This document shows, piece after piece, positions 1 to 5,926 of a stretch of DNA of 17,582 nucleotides (its first letter is position 1; each line of letters begins with the position of its first letter). The stretch covers positions 1-17,582 of the forward strand of contig CAYRXE010000019.1 in assembly GCA_964428205.1 (NCBI GenBank), written 5' to 3'. The stretch is from CAYRXE01 sp964428205. Lineage in GTDB: Bacteria > Patescibacteriota > Gracilibacteria > Peribacterales > Peribacteraceae. Under the pieces are notes generated by a model. That model was not told the origin of the DNA. It did not search any database and saw only the letters and a program-made list of their open reading frames with translations. The translations under genes and the position numbers were made by a program.

Positions 1-476
1 CGAACTGCAAAGTGATTGCTGATGGTGGTATTCGCCAAATGGGAGACATCGCCAAGGCAATCGCTGCTGGAGCATCCGCAGTCATGCTTGGCTCCATGCT
101 CGCAGGTTTCGAGGAATCCCCTGGCGACAAGATGGAATTTAACGGTCAGATGTTCAAGAAGTACCGTGGCATGGGCTCACTCGGTGCTATGAAGAAGGGC
201 GGAGCTGAGCGCTACGGACAGTCGGTCCAAACGGCTGATAAGAAGCTGATTGCCGAGGGCGTTGAAGGTCTCGTGCCTTTTAAGGGCTCTGGAGAGGATT
301 TCCTCACGCAGGTATCGGGAAGCCTTAAGTCCTCCTTCTATTACATTGGAGGTCAAACGCTCGAAGAATTCCAGACCCAGGCGCAATTCATCAAGATTAC
401 CCCAGCAGGACTCAAAGAGAGTCATGCGCACACGCTCTCGACGGTCCTCAACGCCGGCGCGAACTACTTCTTGTAA
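1..476 (+). CDS. guaB: IMP dehydrogenase, C-terminal part (5' end outside window)
   Basis: This is the C-terminal ~158 residues of inosine-5'-monophosphate dehydrogenase, which oxidises IMP to XMP with NAD+ in the cytoplasm, the committed step of GMP synthesis. The frame is open from base 3 with no start, so the gene begins upstream; the catalytic-cysteine loop is also upstream. Visible family motifs are IADGGIR with GDIAKAIAAGA and VMLGSMLAG (phosphate-binding part of the barrel), then KYRGMGSLGAM, and GGAERYGQ, which holds the Arg-Tyr pair of the mobile flap that activates water. VPFKGSGEDF and AGLKESH close the barrel, and the protein ends after GANYFL at a TAA. The sequence is close to the family consensus with no sign of damage. 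The next gene starts 48 bp downstream and no terminator is visible between them. Confidence 0.95.
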   Translation, partial: NCKVIADGGIRQMGDIAKAIAAGASAVMLGSMLAGFEESPGDKMEFNGQMFKKYRGMGSLGAMKKGGAERYGQSVQTADKKLIAEGVEGLVPFKGSGEDFLTQVSGSLKSSFYYIGGQTLEEFQTQAQFIKITPAGLKESHAHTLSTVLNAGANYFL

Positions 477-507
477 GAGAAGGCTCACGTAAACGTCTGT
501 GCAGGGG

Positions 508-513
508 TATACT
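508..513 (+). promoter_or_regulatory. Candidate -10 box of the Kazal protein gene
   Basis: TATACT lies 11 bases before the ATG at 525. A start site 6-8 bases after the box would give a leader of about 3-5 bases, so almost no 5' UTR. No good -35 is visible at 16-18 bases upstream, and no Shine-Dalgarno sequence precedes the ATG (the bases just before it are pyrimidine-rich). Confidence 0.45.
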
Positions 514-524
514 CTCCCCCTCGT

Positions 525-1502
525 ATGCACACACGTTCTGCTGTTCTTCTGATTGCGGCTTTTCTGCTCGGCTTTACCGCTACGGTAGCCGTCAATGTTC
601 GTGCGCAAAGCGACATGAACTCGTCTTCGTTTCAGCAGTCTGACCCCCGTCAGGGTTGTGTGAGGCTCGGACAGTATTGTGATGAAGCACGTCGGATTAA
701 TTCGGAGGCAGAACAAATGTTGTCGCAAGTGGGGTACCGCACACGTTTTAGTAAACCCTCGGTCTGTTACACCTACGAGAGTGCGTGTCGTAAGACGGGT
801 TGTTTGTGTACCAAAGAATATCGCCCTGTGTGTGGCACAGATGGCCGTACATACAGCAATGCATGTAACGCGCAGTGCGCAAACGTGGCTATTGAGTTCC
901 AGGGTTCTTGCAGCTTTAGGCGTCGCTCTTCTTCGAGTAGCTCCTTCCCTGGTGGAACGAGCGGAGGAAACGGAGGTACAGGTGGCAACTGTATTTGTAC
1001 GATGGAGTACGCACCGGTGTGTGGCGTGAATGGGGTGACCTACAGCAATCGTTGTCACGCGCGCTGTGCCGGAGTGTCTGTTGCATACGAAGGTGCGTGT
1101 CGTAGCTCCTCTTCGTCGAGTAGTAGTGGCTGTTTTGGAACGCGACCTTTTTGTTACGAAGGCTCGACGTGTTGCAGCGATGGTCAATGGAAATGCAACG
1201 ATGAAATGGCCAGATCTACCTGTGGTACCGGAAACTGTAACTGCTCAAATGAGTACAGCCCTGTCTGCAGCACCGACAACAAGACGTACTGGAACAGTTG
1301 TATTGCGCAGTGTGCGGGTGCTTCGATCTCGTACATGGGGGCTTGTGGATCGACAAATGGGTGTAACGGCGACACAAGCGGAGGTGGTCAATGCAGTCCG
1401 CAAGGAAGCTGTTTTGGTCTCACGGACTGTCCAAGCGGCACATCGTGTAGCGGCTACCCAAATTACCGGTGTTACGCCAATAATTGCGCTATACCTTATT
1501 AA
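525..1502 (+). CDS. Secreted protein with three Kazal-type protease-inhibitor domains
   Basis: A 325-residue exported protein. Residues 1-27 look like a signal peptide (basic MHTR, hydrophobic core, cleavage near VRA-QS). Three Kazal modules follow at about 93-129, 156-192 and 238-274, each with the pattern C-x-x-E-Y-x-P-V-C, then T-Y-x-x-x-C and a final Cys. Aligning with classical ovomucoid domains, the P1 residue of the reactive loop would be Lys97, Met160 and Asn242, followed in each case by Glu-Tyr. Ser runs (135-140, 194-201) and a Gly-rich stretch act as linkers. Extra Cys-rich pieces occur at 45-93, 203-233 and 280-321. Kazal domains inhibit serine proteases by a rigid substrate-like loop; inhibition here is inferred from the motif only. 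The protein probably acts outside the cell, perhaps against host or environmental proteases. Ends in TAA. Confidence 0.88.
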   Translation: MHTRSAVLLIAAFLLGFTATVAVNVRAQSDMNSSSFQQSDPRQGCVRLGQYCDEARRINSEAEQMLSQVGYRTRFSKPSVCYTYESACRKTGCLCTKEYRPVCGTDGRTYSNACNAQCANVAIEFQGSCSFRRRSSSSSSFPGGTSGGNGGTGGNCICTMEYAPVCGVNGVTYSNRCHARCAGVSVAYEGACRSSSSSSSSGCFGTRPFCYEGSTCCSDGQWKCNDEMARSTCGTGNCNCSNEYSPVCSTDNKTYWNSCIAQCAGASISYMGACGSTNGCNGDTSGGGQCSPQGSCFGLTDCPSGTSCSGYPNYRCYANNCAIPY

Positions 1503-1561
1503 TGAGGCTGCTCTTTGTATTATAGCATATTTGGCGTCATTTATCTATTCCTTGCAACCAT

Positions 1562-1588
1562 CAAAAAAGAGCGCCCGTAAGCGCTCTT
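1562..1588 (-). terminator. Rho-independent terminator of the DUF4383 gene
   Basis: An 8-bp perfect stem, AAGAGCGC (1567-1574) with GCGCTCTT (1581-1588), encloses a 6-base loop. Read on the minus strand the stem is followed by a run of six T (the A run at 1563-1568), as expected for an intrinsic terminator. It lies 19 bp beyond the minus-strand stop at 1607. On the plus strand the following TCTTCTTCG tract is weak, so it may only partly stop transcripts from the Kazal gene. The 104 bp between the two genes (1503-1606) hold nothing else recognisable. Confidence 0.8.
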
Positions 1589-1606
1589 CTTCGTATACTG
1601 GCGAAA

Positions 1607-1963
1607 TTATGCGCTCTTGTGGCTGCCAAATGCGGTAACCAAGCACACAGCAGCAATCGCGGCGTGGAGGTAGTTATCCTCCATGTTGACGGTAAAGAGG
1701 CCGATAATCGCTCCTGTGGTAAAGCCGAGCACGGCGACGAGTGCATACACAAGTCCAAAGACCATCAGGAATAGACGCGAGTACTGGTAACCAGTGGATG
1801 CGGCCCAGAGACCCACGACACCGCTCAAGATGTGCACGATGTTGTGCACCATGCCTACTTCAAACAATCCGAGAAGTGGGCTTGGGAGAATAAAACCGAG
1901 GATACCGACGAGAAGCAGTACGAGACCGAGAATCCAGGTAAGTGGTTTAACGAGCATGGACAT
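1607..1963 (-). CDS. DUF4383-like small integral membrane protein
   Basis: A 118-residue, strongly hydrophobic protein with about four predicted membrane helices: roughly 6-30 (WILGLVLLLVGILGFIL), 38-56 (VHNIVHILSGVVGLWAA), 62-84 and 98-112. The motif H-N-x-x-H-x-x-x-G near residue 40 and the helix order resemble the DUF4383 family of uncharacterised bacterial inner-membrane proteins. Function is unknown; no enzyme residues are evident beyond the paired histidines. The ATG at 1963 is chosen because it directly precedes the first helix; a second Met two codons on is possible. It lacks a Shine-Dalgarno sequence. The gene is isolated on the minus strand between two plus-strand genes and has its own terminator. 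Confidence 0.75.
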   Translation of the reverse strand: MSMLVKPLTWILGLVLLLVGILGFILPSPLLGLFEVGMVHNIVHILSGVVGLWAASTGYQYSRLFLMVFGLVYALVAVLGFTTGAIIGLFTVNMEDNYLHAAIAAVCLVTAFGSHKSA

Positions 1964-2047
1964 ACGAGAGGGGGAAATAAATCACGAATAATAGTACCTC
2001 GAAGAGAACACAAACCGCACCAGAAGACGATCCTGGGCAAGTTCTTC

Positions 2048-2056
2048 TGCTATCAT
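2048..2056 (+). promoter_or_regulatory. Extended -10 promoter of the PD-(D/E)XK gene
   Basis: TGC plus TATCAT forms an extended -10 element. Six bases (GGGGAT) separate it from the ATG at 2063, placing the predicted transcription start at or next to the start codon. No -35 is evident, as often tolerated with TGn. The position decides the start of the downstream gene. Confidence 0.55.
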
Positions 2057-2062
2057 GGGGAT

Positions 2063-2818
2063 ATGTCCGAATCCGGTCTCCGCGTTCGTAACCTCTTTGA
2101 CCCCGCTGCTCGCGAGCCCTACAGGCTCAGCAGAAGTAAGCTGGAACTTTTTTTGCAGTGCCCGTGTTGCTTTTATGTGGACCGTCGCATGGGTCTCAAT
2201 CGAGTTGATGGGCCTCCATTTACCCTCAACATTGCGGTCGACGAATTACTGAAAAGAGAATTCGATCGCTACAGGCTCGACCAAGAAACACACCCCCTCA
2301 TGAAACAATTTGGCGTGGACGCAGTGCCCTTGAAGCACAAAGACATCGACAACTGGCGAGACAACCGCAAGGGGCTTGGTTACGTGCATGCGAAGACAAG
2401 GTTCCACTTCTTTGGTGCGGTTGACGACGTATGGATGGACCCGGATCGCACCCTGTACGTAGTTGATTACAAGGCAACGGGCATTGATGGACCGGTAAAT
2501 CTGGATGGAGACTGGAAGAAAGCCTACAAACGTCAGGTAGAGATGTACCAATGGTTGCTGCGCAAGCAAGATCTTCCCGTGAGCGACACCGCATACTTTG
2601 TGTATGTGAATGCCGATAAAAGCGCTTCGCAGTTTGATGGGCGCTTGAATTTTGTCATGACGATACTTCCGTACGAAGGCGATGATCGTTGGGTCGAGAG
2701 TGCACTTCTAGAGGCAGCTCATTGCTTGCGCAAAGATTCGCCCCCTCCCTCTGCCCCCGACTGCGAGTGGTGCAATTACAGAAATGCCTTGAGGAACGTA
2801 AAAAGGGCTGATGAATGA
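2063..2818 (+). CDS. Stand-alone PD-(D/E)XK nuclease, Cas4/RecB-like, with Cys clusters
   Basis: A 251-residue protein of the PD-(D/E)XK nuclease superfamily. Motif II is GAVDDVW (Asp121/Asp122); motif III is VVDYKATG (Asp135-Tyr-Lys137); the downstream helix motif Q-x-x-x-Y is at Gln158-Tyr162. Near the N terminus LFLQCPCCFYVDRR carries Cys33, Cys35 and Cys36, and near the C terminus DCEWCNYR carries Cys224 and Cys227. This pairing of N- and C-terminal cysteines around the nuclease core resembles the Fe-S cluster of Cas4 and AddB-type nucleases, so a DNA exonuclease or repair role is inferred. There is no CRISPR array or helicase nearby. The open frame extends upstream to 1832 but that part overlaps the DUF4383 gene antisense and has no family similarity; the -10 at 2051-2056 supports ATG 2063. 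Ends in TGA 51 bp before tRNA-Ser. Confidence 0.82.
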   Translation: MSESGLRVRNLFDPAAREPYRLSRSKLELFLQCPCCFYVDRRMGLNRVDGPPFTLNIAVDELLKREFDRYRLDQETHPLMKQFGVDAVPLKHKDIDNWRDNRKGLGYVHAKTRFHFFGAVDDVWMDPDRTLYVVDYKATGIDGPVNLDGDWKKAYKRQVEMYQWLLRKQDLPVSDTAYFVYVNADKSASQFDGRLNFVMTILPYEGDDRWVESALLEAAHCLRKDSPPPSAPDCEWCNYRNALRNVKRADE

Positions 2819-2853
2819 GCGAAAACCCCTGGCATAACCGCGACATTCTTCCG

Positions 2854-2859
2854 TATACT
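2854..2859 (+). promoter_or_regulatory. Candidate -10 box for tRNA-Ser(GCU)
   Basis: TATACT lies 10 bases before the mature tRNA 5' end at 2870, so a transcript would carry only about 2-4 extra bases. No strong -35 is visible. Confidence 0.45.
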
Positions 2860-2869
2860 GTCTATGCGC

Positions 2870-2964
<95 letters not shown>

Positions 2965-2979
2965 AAACCAGAACGGCTG

Positions 2980-3008
2980 TGTACACAAAAAACCACTTAC
3001 AGTATCCT
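2980..3008 (+). promoter_or_regulatory. Weak candidate promoter for rsmH
   Basis: TGTACA (2980-2985) and TATCCT (3003-3008) are separated by 17 bases and each matches its consensus at four of six positions. If used, transcription would start near 3015 and give a leader of about 86 bases that contains the hairpin at 3036-3093. Alternatively rsmH is co-transcribed with the tRNA. Confidence 0.3.
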
Positions 3009-3035
3009 ACGTTGCACTCTTTACGGAGAGCCGTT

Positions 3036-3093
3036 CGGTATATGGCGAGCCACGTACCCGAGCGAATGCGAGTGGTTCGTGGCCTACTTACCG
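3036..3093 (+). promoter_or_regulatory. Nested hairpin in the rsmH leader
   Basis: Three complementary segments nest around one axis: CGGTA (3036-3040) with TACCG (3089-3093), GCCACG (3049-3054) with CGTGGC (3078-3083), then after one T-T mismatch ACC (3056-3058) with GGT (3074-3076). The structure ends 7 bases before the rsmH ATG at 3101. It has no T tract, so it is not a standard terminator. It may be a leader regulating rsmH or part of a small RNA. A separate long-range pair, GAACGGCT (2971-2978) with AGCCGTTC (3029-3036), competes with its base. Confidence 0.45.
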
Positions 3094-3100
3094 ATCTACT

Positions 3101-4021
3101 ATGAAGCACGAGTCCGTCCTCCACGATACGCAGAACAATACCCAAAGCGTGTTTGATGTACTTGCGCCCAAACCAGGTGAAACCGTGTTGGATGTGACCC
3201 TTGGGCTTGGCGGACACTCCAGCACATTCGCAGAGCACATTGGAGCGACCGGAACGCTCATCGCTCTCGATGCCGATAGTCAGAATCTTGCCGATGCAAA
3301 GGAGCGCGTGAGGGACACGAAGTGCAAGACGCAGTTTCATCATGCAAACTTTTCGGAGCTTCCAAAACTCAACATTCCGAGCGTAGATATCATCTTTGCC
3401 GACTTAGGACTTAGCTCTCCACACTTGGACGACGCAGAGCGGGGATTTTCTTTCAGGGCCAATGCTCCACTCGACATGCGCTTTGATCGCACCAAGGGCA
3501 ACACAGCAGCGGACCTCATCGCAAAATCCAGCTTTGATGATTTACGTCACATCCTCAGGGAATTCGGCGAACTGAAAGAAGCTGGCTACATTGCTCGCGC
3601 CATTGAAGCACGAAACAAAACGTCACCCGTGCTCACGACTCTCGATCTCGTGGATTGCGTGAATACCGCCGTAGGCTGGCGTGCTCCGCAGTTACTTCCA
3701 CGTGTGTTCCAATCGTTTCGCATGGCGGTAAACCATGAGCTGGAATCTCTGCAGATCTTGCTAGAGCACGGACCGAATCTTCTTAAGCCGAGTGGTCGCA
3801 TGGGCATCATCAGTTTTCACTCGCTTGAGGACCGCATGGTCAAACTCCGCTTCCGTGAACTCTGTGCAGTCGATAAAGACGAAGTGACGGGCCAGGACCT
3901 GCACGCCCCTGCCTTTGAACTGCTCACAAAGAAGTCTGTGGTTCCTTCCCTACAGGAAATTGAAGCGAACCCACGCGCACGCAGCGCAAAATTCCGGGCT
4001 GTGCGAAAACTTGGGGTATAA
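3101..4021 (+). CDS. rsmH: 16S rRNA (cytosine-1402-N4)-methyltransferase RsmH
   Basis: A 306-residue S-adenosylmethionine-dependent enzyme (also MraW) that methylates N4 of C1402 in the ribosomal P site of 16S rRNA. The family signatures are intact: HESVLHD at the start, DVTLGLGGHS (SAM-binding loop), LIALDAD (acidic end of strand 2), ADLGLSSPHLDDAERGFSF followed by APLDMRFD, the helical insertion, RVFQSFRMAVNHELE, GIISFHSLEDR, and NPRARSAKFRAVR at the end. Length is normal. The ATG at 3101 begins the conserved N terminus. It is followed by an FtsL-like gene as in the classical dcw (division and cell wall) cluster, but mraZ does not precede it; a tRNA does. The stop TAA at 4019-4021 overlaps the -10 box of the next gene. 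Confidence 0.95.
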   Translation: MKHESVLHDTQNNTQSVFDVLAPKPGETVLDVTLGLGGHSSTFAEHIGATGTLIALDADSQNLADAKERVRDTKCKTQFHHANFSELPKLNIPSVDIIFADLGLSSPHLDDAERGFSFRANAPLDMRFDRTKGNTAADLIAKSSFDDLRHILREFGELKEAGYIARAIEARNKTSPVLTTLDLVDCVNTAVGWRAPQLLPRVFQSFRMAVNHELESLQILLEHGPNLLKPSGRMGIISFHSLEDRMVKLRFRELCAVDKDEVTGQDLHAPAFELLTKKSVVPSLQEIEANPRARSAKFRAVRKLGV

Positions 4022-4022
4022 T
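4017..4022 (+). promoter_or_regulatory. -10 box of the FtsL-like gene, overlapping the rsmH stop
   Basis: A perfect TATAAT contains the rsmH stop codon. Six bases (CCTTCG) then lead to GTG 4029. This fits the leaderless pattern seen elsewhere in the window and supports GTG 4029 as the start. Confidence 0.55.
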
Positions 4023-4028
4023 CCTTCG

Positions 4029-4436
4029 GTGCCAGAACAGTCCGCAGCCACAGGCGCTCCACGGCGAGAATCTCTCGGTCGCATGGTCAGCAGCAGCACG
4101 GTCCTCCTGATGACGGTGATTGGAGCACTCATTTTGATGCTCGCATTCCTCATTCTGTTCCATGAGAACGCGAACGCCACAAACGGCTACCGGCTGCGCA
4201 ATTTAGAGAGTGAGCGCTCGGCTTTGCTCCTGGAGTTGGAGATCTTGAACATGCAGGCAGCGCAGGCCCAGGCACTCGAGAGCCTGAATATGGATAAGCA
4301 GGTACAGGCCATGGTCCCGGTGAAAAACGCACGCTATGTAAATCCCAGCGCTCCGGTAAGTTCTTCATCCTCGTCGAATTCATCCTCCTCCATGGCGTCG
4401 TCACGTTCCGCTACAGGAACGACAACGGTTAGATGA
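4029..4436 (+). CDS. FtsL/DivIC-like cell-division membrane protein
   Basis: A 135-residue bitopic membrane protein. A short basic N-terminal tail (PRRESLGR) precedes one membrane helix at about 20-44 (VLLMTVIGALILMLAF), then a heptad-type coiled coil at about 51-85 (LRNLESERSALLLELEIL) and a Ser-rich tail (110-126). Topology, size and position directly after rsmH match FtsL, which forms a coiled-coil complex with FtsB and FtsQ at the divisome; sequence identity to FtsL is not claimed because the family is poorly conserved. Start: an open frame runs further upstream inside rsmH, but GTG 4029 lies six bases after a perfect -10 and is preferred. Its last 8 bp overlap the convergent pyk gene. 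The Ser tail would sit outside the membrane and is unusual for FtsL. Confidence 0.65.
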   Translation: MPEQSAATGAPRRESLGRMVSSSTVLLMTVIGALILMLAFLILFHENANATNGYRLRNLESERSALLLELEILNMQAAQAQALESLNMDKQVQAMVPVKNARYVNPSAPVSSSSSSNSSSSMASSRSATGTTTVR

Positions 4437-5847
4437 AGCGTACTTGAACAGTGTTCACGATCAGTTCGTGTGCTTTGGTGTCGGACACCAGCACAATGCG
4501 ATCTCCACGTTCAAGGAGTCCAGCTGACTGGGCAAGCTTCAAAGCCGTAGCGACAGTGCTCTCGGGATCTTCGGAATACTCAATCACAAAAGGCTTGGTT
4601 CCGTAGCTGAGGTTCAGTTGATGCTGGACCGTTTCGAACGGCGTGAATGCAAGCACGGGAATACGTGGGCGGAACTTCACCACATCGAGCGCGGTCATGC
4701 CGCTCCTCGTAATCACGACCACTGCTTTGGCATTGATAGACGCAGCAAGCTTTACGGCAGCTTCTGCGCGAGCCTCGCGCTCATCGGCAATCGGCTGCTC
4801 TTCCATTTTGCTTGTGGCAAATACGTGCTGTTCTGTTTCTTCGAGCACGCGAGCCATAGCATCGAGTGCACCAAGCGGGTACTTACCGCTGGCAGTCTCG
4901 CCGGAGAGCATCGTAGCGTCGGTTCCGGTTGTTGCGGCGTGTGCAATGTCTGTGACTTCTGCACGCGTGGGCATGGGCTTACTGATCATGCTCTCGAGCA
5001 TGTGGGTGGCCACAATCACAGGCTTTCCGCTGGCTTTGCAGAGATTCACAATGCGGTCCTGGAGGACAGGAACGCGCTCAAATGGGACTTCTGCTCCAAG
5101 ATCGCCGCGCGCCACCATCACGCCATCGCTGGCAGCGACAATGCTTTCGATATTCTCGGTTGCGAGCAAAGTCTCGATCTTCGCGATGACCTGCGTACCG
5201 GCACCCTTGGACTTGATGAATCCGCGAACTTCTTCGATTTCCTGCGACGTGCGCACAAACGAAAGTGCGACGAAGTCGACATTATTCTCCACTCCAAACG
5301 CAATATCCTCCCAGTCTTTTTGTGTGATGGAAGGCATAGACAAATTTACACCAGGGAGATTCACATGACGGCGGGAACCGATACTCGCATCGTCATTGGC
5401 CTTGGCAATCACCGAGCCATTCTTCTCGATACTCACGACCTCAAAGCTGCTTTCGCCGTTGTCGACGAGAATCGTCTTCGCATGACGAACGTCATCGGAG
5501 AATTTGTCGTGCATCACTTCGATCACGGGGAGCTTTGCATCCTTGATAGGCGTTGAGGAGAAAATCACTTCATCTCCGCGTTTGACTACAAGAGGACTTG
5601 CCACGTCTCCGGTGCGGACTTCCGGTCCTTTCGTATCCAAAAGAATCGCAATGCATGAAGGCTCTTTGCGCTTTTTGAGTTCTTCGTTCGCTGCACGAAT
5701 TTCTGCAAGTACTTTCGCGTGTGTCTCGTGATTTCCATGAGAAAAGTTCATGCGGGCAACGCACATACCTTTGTCCGCCAGAGCAATCATTTGCTCTCGC
5801 GTGTTGGAGGACGGCCCCATGGTGCAGACAATTTTTGTGAACCGCAT
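4429..5847 (-). CDS. pyk: Pyruvate kinase
   Basis: A 472-residue pyruvate kinase, converting phosphoenolpyruvate and ADP to pyruvate and ATP in the last step of glycolysis. Motifs in order: TKIVCTMGPSS, ARMNFSHG, LLDTKGPEVRTG (phosphate and metal site), ALSFVRTS, IAKIETL (active-site Lys-Glu region), VMVARGDLGAEV (metal-binding Glu/Asp), PVIVATHMLESM and MPTRAEVTDIAHA with GTDATMLSGETA. The common ATQMLESM motif reads ATHMLESM here. The C-terminal domain ends with LVLVSDTK-type residues. The frame is open 25 codons further upstream to 5922, but ATG 5847 starts the conserved N terminus and lies downstream of a strong promoter whose -35 and -10 fall inside that extension. It has no adjacent Shine-Dalgarno sequence. 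The 3' end overlaps the convergent FtsL-like gene by 8 bp. Confidence 0.95.
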   Translation of the reverse strand: MRFTKIVCTMGPSSNTREQMIALADKGMCVARMNFSHGNHETHAKVLAEIRAANEELKKRKEPSCIAILLDTKGPEVRTGDVASPLVVKRGDEVIFSSTPIKDAKLPVIEVMHDKFSDDVRHAKTILVDNGESSFEVVSIEKNGSVIAKANDDASIGSRRHVNLPGVNLSMPSITQKDWEDIAFGVENNVDFVALSFVRTSQEIEEVRGFIKSKGAGTQVIAKIETLLATENIESIVAASDGVMVARGDLGAEVPFERVPVLQDRIVNLCKASGKPVIVATHMLESMISKPMPTRAEVTDIAHAATTGTDATMLSGETASGKYPLGALDAMARVLEETEQHVFATSKMEEQPIADEREARAEAAVKLAASINAKAVVVITRSGMTALDVVKFRPRIPVLAFTPFETVQHQLNLSYGTKPFVIEYSEDPESTVATALKLAQSAGLLERGDRIVLVSDTKAHELIVNTVQVRFI

Positions 5848-5893
5848 AAGACGGCGTTGATCTTGCTCTGTGTGTAGCCAAAAATCTACTTTT

Positions 5894-5922
5894 ATTATAG
5901 CAGAATTATCGTAGTTCGACAA
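5894..5922 (-). promoter_or_regulatory. Sigma-70-type promoter of pyk
   Basis: On the minus strand TTGTCG (5922-5917) and TATAAT (5899-5894) are separated by 17 bases. The predicted start near 5887 gives a leader of about 40 bases, the clearest true 5' UTR in the window. The leader contains a weak GTAG/CTAC hairpin and no Shine-Dalgarno sequence. Confidence 0.7.
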
Positions 5923-5926
5923 TTCT

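Noticed and set aside
177..1187. 336-codon open frame on the minus strand
   Set aside because: It is antisense to guaB and the Kazal gene, rich in Arg, Thr and Cys as expected for a shadow frame, and has no recognisable domain.
1832..2062. Upstream extension of the PD-(D/E)XK gene
   Set aside because: It overlaps the DUF4383 gene antisense and carries no nuclease motif; the promoter at 2048-2056 lies inside it.
4618..5556. 312-codon open frame on the plus strand
   Set aside because: It lies wholly antisense to pyk, whose motifs are intact; its His- and Cys-rich composition is that of a shadow frame.
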